Below, one piece after another: positions 33,180 through 45,160 of a stretch of 64,000 nucleotides of DNA. Position 1 is the first letter of the stretch. Each line of letters starts with the position of its first letter. Under the pieces are notes generated by a model. That model made no database searches, was not told where the DNA came from, and worked only from the letters and a program-made list of their open reading frames with translations. The position numbers and the translations under genes were made by a program. The DNA comes from Gari tellinella (lineage: Eukaryota; Mollusca; Bivalvia; Cardiida; Psammobiidae), in assembly GCA_922989275.2 (NCBI GenBank), contig OV277862.1:23355543-23419542 (forward strand), given 5' to 3'.

Positions 33180-33793
33180 TTGATTTATCGTTTCGGAGGA
33201 AGGTACAGTATGATTTCAGACAGTGAGATTTCTTCCAGGTTGGCTAGAGCAAGCAGCACCTTCAGTCCTCTGTGGACGTGCGTTTGGAAGCAGTGGGGAA
33301 TGACCCAGGCCACAAAATTAGCTGTCTACAGAGCTGTTGTTCTCCCTACCTTGTTGTATGGCTGTGAGACCTGGATATGCTATCGCAGGCACATCAAGAA
33401 ACAAGACCAGTTCCATCTCCATTGTCTCCTCAGGCTCCTGAATATATCTCCTGAAGCCCCAATCATGAAGGCTCAACTACGCTGGTCAGGTCGCGTTACG
33501 AGAATGACCAACAGTCGTCTTTCAAAACAGATCTTCTGCTCAGAACTGGTGCATGGCACTGGTAAGCATAGAGGCCAAACCAAGCACTACAGGGACACTC
33601 TGCGTGCCTGGGACATTCCTGTTGTAGGATGGGAGCATTTGGCTGCAGACCAAAGTGGCTCAGCTCAACATGAAACCTCAAGCTAGGAAGAACAGACAAA
33701 TAGATCCTTCTGCTGCCGTAACCTGTCCAGTGTGTGGACGTGTCTGTACTTCTGCATTTGGGTTAAAGAGTCACCAGACGCGTCACTGATGTC
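33180..33793 (+). pseudogene. Non-LTR retrotransposon ORF2 3' end
   Basis: The open frame 33180-33686 gives the C-terminal region after the RT palm: SEISSRLARAS, TKLAVYRAVVLPTLLYGCETW, then RHIKK and RWSGRVTRM. A deletion joins LRLLNIS directly to AQLRWSG, removing some 20 residues present in relatives. After a frame change the ORF ends with a zinc finger, CPVCGRVC...LKSHQTRH, then a stop at about 33788. The clade cannot be assigned from this part. The 3' tail is interrupted by the TRIM at 33833. Confidence 0.75.
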
Positions 33794-33832
33794 ATCGTCG
33801 CATGCGACGGACCACAGTGATGATGACAGTAT

Positions 33833-34311
33833 TGTAACGTGTACTGGGCCGACAGTAAAGCATGTCGGTCACCCACCCAGGTACTAACCGTACAGGATGT
33901 TGCTTAACTTCGCAACCGAGACAAACGCTTAGACAATCTGGCTATAAAAGCCGGCTTCCACAGTCAGATTGCAGAAGTGTTTATATACCGTCCATTTCCG
34001 TCACATTTCTCCCCCTTTTCTCTTGACTTCGCCCCGAAGTCACCCTGCTCACATGGCAGTCCTAAGGGCAGAGACAATGCGACATGGATCCGGGGATGAT
34101 GGTGATGTTATCCCATATCCCACCGCTGCCACCAAATTTGTAACGTGTACCGGGCCGACGGTAAAGCCTGTCGGTCACCCACCCAGGTACTAACCGCACA
34201 GAACGTTGCTTAACTTAGCAACCGAGACAAACGCTTAGACAATCTGGCTATAAAAGCCGGCTTCCACAGTCAGACTGTAGAAGTGTTTATATACCGTCCA
34301 TTTCCGCCACA
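33833..34311 (+). mobile_element. TRIM (miniature LTR retrotransposon)
   Basis: Two LTRs of 173 bp each (33833-34005 and 34139-34311), both starting TGTAACGTGTAC and ending CACA, about 95% identical by eye, separated by 133 bp. The tetramer GTAT flanks both outer ends (33829-33832 and 34312-34315). Each LTR has a TATA box (GGCTATAAAAGCCGG). The interior carries no protein and no obvious TGG-type primer-binding site next to the left LTR. LTR orientation follows the TATA box. It lies in the LINE 3' tail. Confidence 0.85.
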
Positions 34312-34596
34312 GTATTATTCTGCTATCTTGTTTGGGTTTTTGTTTTTTGGGGGCTTTTTTTCTTGACTTGGTTTAGATAGATCTACACACGAAATTATGG
34401 TTACGTACAGTTATGGGACATAATTATTTGTCACTCTACGAAATTTTGGCATTTTTTCCACACATTTTCTGCATTACTAATGCTGTAACAAAACTGTGGA
34501 ATAAAAAATTACATCACGGTGTAGCCCAGTTTAAAAGTTATGGTGTTAACTTTTCAGCTATAGCTTGTTTTCTCAGCTGTTCGGAACAGAATTCTG

Positions 34597-34656
34597 TTGC
34601 TAGGCGACTTTAGAATATATGTTGACTCATTCCACTAAACTGGTTGCCATGGTAAC
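34597..34656. promoter_or_regulatory. Two X-box-like (RFX-type) palindromes
   Basis: GTTGCTAGGCGAC at 34597 and GTTGCCATGGTAAC at 34643-34656 both fit GTNRCC/RGYAAC half-sites, 46 bp apart, with a CCAAT box at about 34665. Binding of RFX factors is a prediction only, and no gene start is visible nearby. Confidence 0.3.
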
Positions 34657-34844
34657 AAATGGGACCAATAATTAGAATTTAAGAATGTTTTTATTTGAAA
34701 ACATATATTCTCCCACAGAATAGTGCACTTTCAAACGGAAACTGAAGAAAATTAATGAAACTGTTAATGTTAAAATTTACTGACATGCGATAAATGATAA
34801 AATTAACATGGAAGTCTATGGGAAATCAAGTTTACTATGTGACA

Positions 34845-35435
34845 TCATCAACATCATCATCTTCAGTAATCGCCTATTCGCGATGTGGTAAAACTATGTA
34901 CATGCACAGCTGAGGGTGGGCTTCAATTTAAAAGAGTCTCTATTTACATGTAGTTAAAATCTGGGTTAAAACAGTCCTTAGGGTCTACAGCTTTCGGATA
35001 CGAGCGACAACGGACTTGAAGCCCTTGAGTGTTGGCTGGCTCACTGCTTCTTCAGGCAGCTTGTTCCACAGTCTGACAGATTCAGGGAAAAGGCTGTAGT
35101 GTACACTACTTGATATGCCAAGGAAGAGTTCCGGATCTGGGTAAAAGGCTGGCTGTGGCATCGTGTCGATCTTTGTGGGTAGAGAGGAGGATCTGGGATG
35201 ACATGGACTAGGTTCTTAATGATCTTGTAGAACATTGAGACTCTTGCAATCTCTCGTCTTGCTCTAGGGGGTCCCAGTCCAGGCATTTGATCATGTCATT
35301 AACAGAGCTGTCCCATCGATAGTCCCTTGTCACAAATCTGGCTATGTTTTACCTTCTCTACAAGCTTTATGTGGTAACGTCTGTGTAGGGAGACCAAATA
35401 CATGACGCATATTCAACCAAGGGTCCAACGTATGT
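34845..35435 (-). pseudogene. CR1/L2-like LINE 3' end
   Basis: On the minus strand frames give ICVMYLVSLHRR, RREIARVSMFYKI and, near the end, RLWNKLPEEAVS, then TLKGFKSVVARIRKL and a stop at about 34985. This is the ordinary C-terminus of CR1/L2-type RT proteins. Three frame changes break it. The 3' tail ends in a GATGATGATGTTGATGATG repeat (34845-34870 on plus, complement), the microsatellite tail usual for this LINE type. Confidence 0.72.
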
Positions 35436-35439
35436 CTTG

Positions 35440-36100
35440 TATGTCTTAATATGTAGTAAAGAGTTTTAGAATGACATTTTCTTAGTTTGCTTTTCATCGC
35501 ATATATGAAAGGTGGTCATTTATTTGTGTAGTTTTACATAATTTTAATGTAAACATGGTTCACATTTTGCATGCACATTCTAAAATTACCTAGCAACAAG
35601 AGTCAAATAATCACATGCTCAGTTTAAACTAAAAAACATTTTACAGATCCTTGCTCCAACTATTAAAACCAAACAGTTGTCTACAGTTTCAATTCTAATA
35701 AACAGTTGAGAAAAACTGATAAAAATAAGCAACTTTTTGACAGAATGACTGTATATTGAAATCAAAAGACCTTGCCTGGTTGCTTTGATGTTTCTTCTTG
35801 GTTTTGCCGGTTTTGTGAAAGTGGATGTTGGTAGGGCTGATACCAGACCTTCTACCACCTTATACATTAGTATCAGTCTGAGGCTTAGTGGAGTTTGTTT
35901 AATCTATTCTGTCGTTTTTTGTTGTTGTTGGGTTTTTTAAAAAAAAAACACATTAATTTGTCTTGAATGGCGTCATTACTTAAAAAAAATCACATGGTTA
36001 CCTTGTAAATAAGAAAGTCTTACCTGTCTTAAAAGTTAACGTGGCTTTTCGGCTAATCGTGGGAAACCAAGAACGAAGTGACTATTGACACGTACGGTGT
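35440..36100. other. AT-rich stretch, no gene seen
   Basis: No repeat termini or coding segments recognised. The open frame at 35619-35867 on the minus strand has no family features. Confidence 0.4.
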
Positions 36101-36111
36101 TAGGGTAAAAA

Positions 36112-38355
36112 TTAGGTTTACGGACGTTTCGCTACACGGCGTTTCGCTACCCGGGACGTTTCGCTACAGTCGTTTCGCCACCTAAAGGTAAGTCGTTTCG
36201 CTACCCAATTTTTTAAAATGATATTAACTTATTTTTTTTTGTTGAATAAGATATGGCGATATACTATTGAGCTAAAATATGTATTACAAACTTATTTTTG
36301 AATGAATAACTGAAAAAATGATCGATTTATTGACAAAAATCGTGTCAGTTACACTAAAAATAGATGCTGCTATATTTGATGTATAAATATACATGTAATA
36401 CTTTGCTTATTGCTACTTTAGCCTCATAATTAAACAAAAACATTGGATCCAGACGAGACGCGTTGTTAAGCGGCCTCTCGTCAGGATCTTAAATGGCCAT
36501 AATGCATTAGAAATTAAATATAGTTATTAGAAAAAATACTTTTTACGGCGAAATATGTGAAAGTTTGACGTGAGAAAAAAACATAAACTGATAAATATTC
36601 TAGTAATCCACTTTATTGTTTCATAAAACTTCTATAGACAAAACAAAACAATGTGACACATAAGCACATATGATGCACTTAATCTTTTCAATTAACCCAT
36701 TACTCCGCGGCGCATATACACATGGTAGCCGCTTTAGAAGATAGTTAAGAAGATATGACTATTGCGTGTATAAATAGCGATATGAATGTCGACTATCCAA
36801 ACAGTTGGGATCCTGATCACTTGATCAGACACCGATTGTACAGTAAAACCTCTCTATTACGGGCACTAAACGAAGGCTAATTGATTTTATAAAATAAAGG
36901 TGACAGCTTTAAGCAATGTGACAGTAAAAGAGAAAAGCTCCTATAGGAACTTTCTATTTTACTGTCACCTTGCTTAAAGCAGTCACCTGTCATAAACACC
37001 TGTTTATTAACTTAATTATACTTTACTTTAAAGACAATGTATACCTGCTTGACGCAAGGCAAAATTAATGCAAAAGCTCTACGTTACACGTGTCAAGCAT
37101 TAAGCGATATATATTTAATCGCAACGTGCCTTTATATGGCACAGCACAACAGTTTGATCAGGATGCTTAAAGGAGTGTCAAACAGTTTGAAACCTGGTCA
37201 GATGCCGAGTTACACAATGATGACACCTTTTATGCAAGGGGGTTAATTTATTCCTTAAAGTCAATTTCATTCTAAAGTTAGGAAATCATTAGGAATGCAA
37301 TCAGTTCGATTGCTGGTGCTGTTTTAATCAATCGTTGACTCGGCACGTGTCGGTATACAGTGAAGCCTTTGTTTGACGGTCACTCAATGATATTGATATG
37401 TACGGTGCTCTTATTTTTGATACAATGTATATCTGCTTAATGCAGAGCAGAAGTATTGCAAACACTCTACTGTGAGTTGTCTACGTTACATCTGTCAAGC
37501 GTTAAGCAGTACATTTCTCATGTCAATTTATAATGCGAGTGCTTTAAATAGTCACTTATTTTAATAGAGATTTTTCTGTTTCGGCACGTGCCGTGCCTGC
37601 ATATGGCACTGCAGAAGAGAATGATCAGGATGTAAACAATTCGCAAAAAAAGCGTTCTACCCGATACAAGGCAGCGAGGGGGTTAATTAATAAATAAATG
37701 AGTGTCAACAGTTTCAGTAACCTGATCACATGCCGAGTTACACACTGATGACACACACATTTTATTCAATGGGGGGATAATTTATGGGACCGGTAATTTA
37801 TCCCTTAAAGTAAAATTTCATGTAAGTTCTAAAGTTATAGAAAGAATTAGGGTTCATGATTAGGAATCATTAATTTTCATTGCGTGTGTATTAAATAAAC
37901 ATACACAATTTTAACTCTGAAATATAACTCTTATTCTCCTTTTATTCAAGTATATTTTGGTAAATTATCATCAAATTATAATTTTTATTAACTTTTCTTT
38001 ATTTATTATTTAAATTGTTTCTCCGTGTTTTAATTACTACGGATTCATTACTATTCCAGCGCGAGCGTTAAATAAAAGTACACAGTATTAACTCTGAAAT
38101 TTAACTCTTTTTCTCATTATATTCATGTTTATTATGATAAAGTATCATCAAATAATTAAAGTTTTCTTTATTTATGGTTTAAATTGATTATCCGAGTTTT
38201 AATTTCTACAGATTCATTAATTTTCCCTAATTTTGAATATTGGGTAGCGAAACGTACAGGTAGCGAAACATCCGGGGTAGCGAAACGACTGAAGGTTGGG
38301 TAGCGAAACGACTGTAGCGAAACGTCCGGGGTAGCGAAACGTCTGGTAACCTTAA
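36112..38355. mobile_element. 2.2-kb element with inverted GTTTCGCTACC arrays
   Basis: The left array (36112-36214) has six copies of CGTTTCGCTAC(C) with spacers. The right array (38245-38355) has six in reverse complement (GGTAGCGAAACG). The outer edges mirror each other: TTAGGTTTACGGACGTTTCG and, from the right, TAAGGTTACCAGACGTTTCG. The interior has an internal duplication (about 37010-37300 versus 37420-37880, landmarks CAATGTATANCTGCTT and GATGCCGAGTTACAC), a second one (37865-38050 versus 38051-38228, landmark TTAACTCTGAAAT), a hairpin at 36925-36985 and a pogo-like start at 36842. No transposase. Confidence 0.72.
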
Positions 38356-38388
38356 AGTTAGCCGCTTTAACGTGATAAATCACCCACC

Positions 38389-39220
38389 ATGTCAGAAAGT
38401 TTCCGCCCTCAGAATTGCAATCATTGTATGCGATTTTATATGATTAAATTTCTAATGAAAATGAACCAGAACTGTAGAAGAATACTTTTTAATGATATTG
38501 TTAAAAAAAAAACCTCAGAATTTGTTACTTATTCCATGGAGGAAGTATACCCTATAATTCCTCCATGCTTATTTGATACAATTTACGTGCAAACGTATGG
38601 TACACGTTTACCGTATGCGTCCGTGATAGAAAGATAGCATAGATTATAGACAGACGTCCAGGCTCCAGGCAAAAGTATTTTGTTTCAGATACATATAATC
38701 ACAACTTAATTTAATAAATAGTGTAAAATAAGAAAATAAAAAAAAACATACCTGTTATATGCAATTGTACAAATAAAATCCAATTTACACAACACACTGT
38801 TTAACGATCTCATTCACGCGGAATACAACTAGTAAACTGCGTTGAAATTACAATAGAGAATTCTGTCACCACAAGTTATATTGTTTTTCCACTGTTACAT
38901 ATTGTACACTTAAAATTCAGTATTATCCATAACTCGAAACGTATATATATCGTTGAAAACTTGAGTAAAATCCAGACCATGAACATAAATGTAGTCATTG
39001 TAGAATATTTGCACTTTAATCAACGTCTCACTATGAAATTCACTTTGAAACTGGCAAAGGATTTGGGGGTGGGAACTCGGGATAACATTACAGCTTGGAT
39101 CCACCGCGATTGCAGCTTGGATACACATCATAATTTACCTGTAATTATAGATGGCGTGTACCGCAAACATCAAACAACAAGCGCGCGTTGAGTTTCAGAT
39201 AGGTGTGAATTACCTAACTC
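38389..39220. other. Unassigned sequence right of the GTTTCGCTAC element
   Basis: An open frame of 82 codons on the plus strand (38389-38637, MSESFRPQNCNHC start, ATG in a fair context) and overlapping ones on both strands at 38910-39191 are present. None shows a domain, heptads or splice-supported continuation, so I do not call a gene. Confidence 0.3.
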
Positions 39221-39256
39221 ATGGAGAAAGGATTACAAATTTGTCCTTTCTCCATG
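39220..39256. repeat. Short hairpin
   Basis: CATGGAGAAAGGA and its complement TCCTTTCTCCATG flank an 11-base loop. CATGGAGAAAGGACAAATGG also occurs near 53300. Confidence 0.6.
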
Positions 39257-39529
39257 CCTAACTGTCCAAATGACAATAATTGCTTTTACTCGGCTTATTG
39301 TTTGTTACTCAATCAAGCTTTTTGCTATTCAAATGTCAAACAGCGCGTGACAAAAAAATATGCTCAAGTGAAATGACCAAGCGGAAAAGCTGAATTCTTC
39401 ATGCTAGTAACCTATATAACCGCAATGCAAATCTCAGCTCATCGGATAAACTGGTTCTCTCGTTTAATATTTTAATCCACATATTTCAATCAATACCAAT
39501 AACGAAACAATAGCAACACAACTTTGACC

Positions 39530-39665
39530 GTAAACGGTATAAATTGCCGTACGTGTCATTAGCGAGTTCTTGCTACAAAAACGTACAAGAACGACAACTC
39601 CAATTCTTAACATTCCTATTGCGGGTTATCGTTATTGTACGTGTCAATAGATAGAATCATAGATG
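39530..39665. repeat. Repeat family F, copy 1 (right end)
   Basis: Runs from ACGGTATAAATTGCCGTACG, GTGTCATTAGCGAGTTC and TTGCTACAAAAACGTACAAG to GTACGTGTCAATAGATAG. The same block occurs at 46490-46625 and 47400-47480. Confidence 0.7.
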
Positions 39666-39834
39666 GAGGTTGGGGTGATGCGGACACTCCTGAAATGTTT
39701 ATAGGCATTACTTTAGACCAGCATTTAGTGTAGATCTACTCCTTTTAACTCTATGTAGATCTACCCCGTGAAAATTCTAATCGAAAAATTCCAATATCAA
39801 ATTAAGCCTAGAGTCCTTTTATGATTATTGGGTT

Positions 39835-39925
39835 GACAAGCAGTGCAGAGCCTGATCAGTTGGTCCCTTTAGGAGCCATCTGATCTGGGTCTGCAATGTT
39901 TGCATAAATCAAGTGTACTCTTTGT
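39835..39925. repeat. Repeat I copy
   Basis: AGCAGTGCAGAGCCTGATCAG and partial complement ATCTGATCTGGGTCTGCAAT, ending TTTGCATAAATCAAGTGTACTC. Confidence 0.55.
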
Positions 39926-40433
39926 GGAATGCGGATAGTTACCACCATGTATTCCGATGTGTTTATTATGACGTATAAATGTAATAATAATGACGTCATA
40001 AATATTTGACATAAACCACTGAATATTTAAATTTTAGCTCCCATGACCTATGACGACACCGTATACATGGCAATAATGACGTGTAACTATGACGTCATAA
40101 GCCAGGAGGAAATTATGTACTATATTTGTAAACTGGGAATTCCATGATGTGTGAGTTTCAAAATTTATAGATCTGAACTTATAAGTCAAATTATTGCTGT
40201 ACATAGATCTACTATGCCAATTTATTTTCTTAATTGTGTTATGTTTTCTTACTTGTGTTAGATCTATATATATTCAAGTGATAATTTATGTAGATCCCTT
40301 CAGTGCAATAATATCGTACCCGCGAATAATTTAACCCGCGGATGCGTTGGTGTTGCGCCGAATTGTTGGTCTAAGATTGTATTCACGAATTAATAGCCTA
40401 TCATATCTATGTTACAAAACACTGACAGGGGCG

Positions 40434-40530
40434 TAGCCAGCGATACGAACGTACGCACGTGCGTAACATCAGTTTGAAAAATGAAAAATCAAACATGGCC
40501 AGAAATGGCATAAAAACCGAAGGCTAAAGG
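40434..40530. mobile_element. Left end of a CAGGGGCGTAGCC-type (hAT-like) element
   Basis: Starts CAGGGGCGTAGCCAGCGATA, then ACGTACGCACGTGCGTA and ATGGCATAAAAACCGAAGGC. It is cut at GGCTAAA where the large element 40531-45160 begins. TCTAAAATGAAGATTTC resumes on the other side (45161). A related left end is near 48316 (ATTGGCGTAGCTTCC). The true right end was not found. Confidence 0.55.
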
Positions 40531-43500
40531 GGGTTATAGCTTGGCACATTATTACAAAAATCATGCACTTGATGATACAAGCATGAAATTTGGTATGTAC
40601 ACTGGTATGACCCTACTCTCAACAAAAAGCCCGTTAGCCACTTCAAAAATTCAAAATGGCCGCCATTTTTCAAGATGGCTGCCATTTCCGGTTGTAATAT
40701 ACACTTTTCTCTTTAACATATGATATAATTGACCGATTTTCAAACTTTTGGTGTCTAATTATATGTTGTTAAGCATAACGCAGCTAATTATGTGATTTAT
40801 AGACTCGTTAGAAGTTGCTTTAATCATATAATAAGCAAAACTGTGCAAAAAGCAATGTCTGTAAAGGTAAAAACCAAGTTCACATGGTTGACCTTGCTTG
40901 GGTCATACCCTCATTTTATCTTGTGTCATGTTTTAATCATATTGTTTTCAATTGCTTTTGTCTGTAGAAACTAGCTTTCAAATTTACAACTACATAAACC
41001 TGTACAGGAAAAGCCAACCCGATAATCTTTGCATCGGCCACTGCATTCAGTTATACATTCATATTTTGTAAGCTCTTTGCAACTGTCTGCGACTGATAGA
41101 ATTTTTGTCCAAAGTACCTGCCACATGGTTCCTTGTTTCCTCCACCCCCATTCATCTGGATTCTGATCTTCCATTTGGCGTAACATTGAGAGTTCCCAAA
41201 CACAAGCTGCTTGATATGCAGCACGTTTAGCATGTTCAAAGAGGGCTGCTCGAGTTTTAGGAATACTATTAAATGCTCTTTGCTTTCGGGCAAACAAGTC
41301 AAATCTAACACAATCAATGTCATACATTGTGATCACAAATCTTTCAATGAGTTTCATATCTTCATTTGTCAACACTGATGGATATACACTCAACTTCGAA
41401 AATGCTGCAGATGCTTCAGGACAAACATTCCAAGTCTGCCAAACAGCCTTTTTTCCTTCCCGATGTCACCGCCAGTGAATGCATGAAAGAAAAGAATACC
41501 TTTGAACCATTCTGGGCCAATAGCATTATGCATATCATGTACTGGAATCCACCATAAAGATGACCCTAGACCAAAAGCAATCCATAATGTTTACAGGCCA
41601 AGATCTTACAGCTGTGGAAATTTACCGACAACTACATCCGTTTCAGTTGCTTTTAACATGATACTTGTGTGACTCTCTGTTGCAGCATGCCTTGCATGCA
41701 GGAACATACGTGTGTCAGCTTCTTTGTGGTTACAGGGTGTCAGTTCTTCAAGACTGATATGTCTGTTACAATGGTCCGTTCTTCTCTGGTAACAACAACA
41801 AGGTTTTGCATACACATCGCAACTATCTTATCAGCTAAATAGCAGAAATGTGTATTGTAGTCATTGTTCCTTAAGAAACATTGCCAGTAAGGCGGTAGTT
41901 TTCTTTTGTCGATGACTCTGCGCCTTAAATTGCGCTTTGACCTAGCTTTGTTCTGAGTTCAGACTTCAGACTAGATTGCCTATAGACATCAAATATGATG
42001 TTTGTTTTCGTGTATATCGAACAAAAATTCTGTATTCGTTTGACAAAGTCAAGCGAGTGCATATTCTTCGAATGGTTTTGAGTATAGTGGTGGTAATGCG
42101 TTAACCAGAGATGAACTATATTTTATGATTACAGACACTTTTGGTTCTTAATCTGAGCATCTGATATTAAGCTCTCAATAATTGTTGTGAGCTGAGACTT
42201 TCGTCACTTAGAGCAGTTGGGAAGGACTGATTTGCATGACGAAATAATTCAAACTCTCTAGACTGGCAAGATATAAACAGTTTAGAAAAAAGATAACAGT
42301 CATCTTTTAATGTCTGTTGCTTCAAAGCTTTTGAATCTGGTTCGATTTTCTATTTAAAGAAATTAAGTTGGATTCTTTTGATTAGCTCTTTTTATAGTCC
42401 TTCAATGAATTCAAGGTAGCGAGTAACCAACTCTGCAGTCTCTCCTTGCAAAGGATTCCAAATGTCTTTGACGACAGTGTGCAATTTGTTAACCTTCTCA
42501 AGGAATTCTTTTTGTACAGGTTTTGTTTGTTCATGGTGCGTGAGACATGCATTTGTCTCCTTTGCCACAGACACACTTTCATATTCAACTGTCAAACGAC
42601 TAACTTCGGGTCAAGCTACCACATCTATCTCCTTAATGCTGACGGATCTTCTGTAACACCAATAGCCCCACTATCACATTTAATTACAGCATTTTCCTGT
42701 TTATGTGCTTGATCGATGGCCATAGAGGAGAATGGTCGATTTGATTTGAACACAATAAATTTCCCTGCTTGAAATCACTGATACAGATGTGGGTGAATGT
42801 GTTCTAAGTTAAGCATGTCTCTTAGATGGATAGGGAGACATCGTGCATAGTTTGTGTTGTTGTTTGCAAAAAGGAAAGACATTAGGGCTGGCAGCGACTG
42901 GTGATACAAAATGAAATTGGCCTCACGAAATGCTCGAACCAAAGATAAAATTGTCAATTCCATGGATTACACTAAATGACAGTAATTCAACTGTGGACTT
43001 TCCTCCATGCGATTCTCACACCATTCATCAAAGATAAGGATCGTCTGCTCCAGTTTGTCAACCTACTGTGCAGTAATACTCATATGCTTCTTTTAATAGT
43101 TTGTAAAGACTACAAGCTGTGACCTGGTGCCTTGATTGTTTTCTGGTAATACTAGATGCATATAAAAATGATTCTGCAGTTCCAGGTGAAACTATTTCAG
43201 CTTCAATGATTGCCCCTGTCCACCCGCTGGACTGAAGGAGATTTCCAACATAATTCAATGCAGTCATTTCAATGTGTAGGCCTCCAAACATAACTACAAG
43301 TTTGTCTTCACCATACTGCTCATGCCAGTGCCACTGTATTTGCTTTGCAACTGCATAGATAGGGTGATCACCAGTAATAACAGGAATTTGTCCAGGGTTA
43401 AGGTAACTGATTCCTTCACCTTATCGATAATATGTTGTATAATATGCCATACCGTGGCAACAGAGTGAGCTGATTCACGAAGTAGAGGTAAAAGTGAAGT

Positions 43501-45160
43501 AATGGTCACGTCAAAGGCAATACCTCTTTTTTTCGATGGATGATGTGAAGACCAAGTAAAACTGATAGTATCATCAATTGTCCGAGTCAAATGGACAGTT
43601 TCAAGCCACTGAAACTCATTTGTAAGTTGGAGGTTTGCAGGGTTAATACCAGGGTTGGTAGTGAAGTCGGTCATTGTAGGAAGGCCTGCTTTGTGGTGAA
43701 AACTGTGTGATGCATGTTTGTAAAGGCTTCAGGAAGTTCAGGAACTCTCTTTATACTTTTGTCTCTGATAAAGAGAGGCCCTCGCCTTTCATCCTAGTTT
43801 TCTGGGGTAGGGTATTGAAAGAGAGAAACGCTTACAGTGCCATGAAATGAGGTGCTAGCTGTTGTTGATATTGGATTATGGTCTATGTTGTCCAAGGCCG
43901 CTGTTGTGAAGAGTCCTTTTCTGAGATCAGAAGGACATATATATACAGCTTCTTCATTCATGTATCTTTCAACAACTGCATCGCCTAATTGAGCAGATAC
44001 TTCAAACACTCCGTTGTATGGCATACTAAGTCCATGAAGTAGGTCTACAAGAGCCATCTTACGAGTTTTGGCATACACAAACATGCCAATGAAGACAGAT
44101 AATGGAGTTTCGCGGTCCATAGTATGCCTAAAGGTTGATGAGGCGTCCCTGTATTTTGCATAACAATTATATTGCAGAAGTTGTGCCATGGCTAAATCTG
44201 TTTTAGATGCACCAAATCTTAATTGCGATTCATGTCAACGCCATGCTCAATCATGCAAACAAACTGAGGAAGCGCAGATGGAATAGCATCTTCAACACAC
44301 CCGTCATGAAATCTACCATTGAATGTGTATTCATCGTCAATCATGTTTCTTCTCAAGATCTTGGCTGCTTTACCAGGTATTATGGCCTCTGAATAGTCTG
44401 AAACCTGCGCCAGAGCTGGCCTAATGTCTTTCTTGAAATACAAAATTGTATCTCTTCCACTTTTACAGGCTTCGAGCTCAGGAATTTCTTCCAGAAGCCT
44501 TTCTTTAAGTCTTGTTGTGTGAATATCAGAATCAGATGTAGCTAACCTGAATTGTTCAAGTCGTTGCTTGTATAATAGAACAAGGTCTCCAAGATGAAAC
44601 GCTACTAGGCCATCCGTCTTTGATTTTGTCTCTGCTATGTAGATGAGAAGCTCTGAAAATACCAGTGGATATATTTGGCTTATTTTCGAAGCATCCTTTT
44701 CTTACCTACAGATGAAAGCATGTACAATATCATTAAAACATGACAGAAGATAAAATGAGGGTATGACGAAAGACAGGTCAACCAACCATGTGAACTTGGT
44801 TTTTACCTTGACGCAAATTGCTTTTTTGTACACTTTTGCTTATAATACGATTAAATAAACTTTTAACGAGTCTATAGATCACATAATTAGCTGCATAATG
44901 CTTGAAAACATATAATTAGACACCAAAAGTTTGAAAATCGGTCAAATATAACATATGTTAGAGAGAAAAGTGTATAATACAACCGGAAATGGTGACCATC
45001 TTGGAAAATGGCGGCCATTTTGATTTTTTCAAGTGGCTAACGGGCTTTTATGAAACAGTATACATAGAAGATTAAGTGTGCCAAGTTTGATGCTTGTATC
45101 ACTAAGTGCATGATTTACCCAAAAAAATGTAATAATGTGCCGAGCTATTAGACCTTAAAG
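40531..45160 (-). mobile_element. 4.6-kb DNA transposon with >400-bp terminal inverted repeats
   Basis: The left TIR (about 40531-40945) and right TIR (about 44724-45160) are inverted copies over their whole length with modest divergence: TATAGCTTGGCACATTATTAC and its right partner, TTTTCAAACTTTTGGTGTC, GAGGGTATGA...AAAACATGAC. Each TIR carries ATGGCCGCCAT / AAGATGGCTGCCAT words. The coding strand is minus and fills nearly all the space between TIRs. CTAAA just outside both ends is a likely 4-5-bp duplication. The superfamily is not settled; an XPG/PIN-like nuclease motif points to Academ, as a hypothesis. Confidence 0.8.
40971..44710 (-). pseudogene. Broken transposase of the long-TIR element (XPG/PIN-nuclease-like)
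   Basis: A former ORF of about 1200 codons, now cut by stops and frame changes into at least seven pieces. In N-to-C order: PLVFSELLIYIAETKSK and LEEIPELEACKSGR (44690-44430); an open piece with TPLSVFIGMFVYAKTRKM (43794-44189); IAFDVTITSLLPLLRESAHS (43294-43674); FGGLHIEMTALNYVGNLL (43058-43291); NYARCLPIHLRDM (42775-42963); HKEADTRMFLHARHA followed by ATETDVVV (41606-41815); and a C-terminal piece ending in a cysteine cluster CSGRCKDYRVGFSCTGLCSC (40971-41393). The EAD...TETD spacing resembles the XPG-I acidic motif (EAEAQ...DSD). Introns might explain some breaks: CTGTAG|GTAAGA at about 44706 is donor-like. Confidence 0.68.

Noticed and set aside
34139..34311. Plain tandem duplication instead of LTRs
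   Set aside because: Equal 173-bp lengths, TG...CA ends, TATA boxes and a 4-bp flanking duplication favour a TRIM.
38389..38637. 82-codon ATG frame with a fair Kozak context
   Set aside because: No domain, no heptad or signal sequence, no supporting splice sites; AT-rich chance frame is likely.
41051..42712. Alternative frames of 64-90 codons within the long-TIR transposon
   Set aside because: They overlap the conserved transposase blocks in other frames or on the other strand and show no family features.
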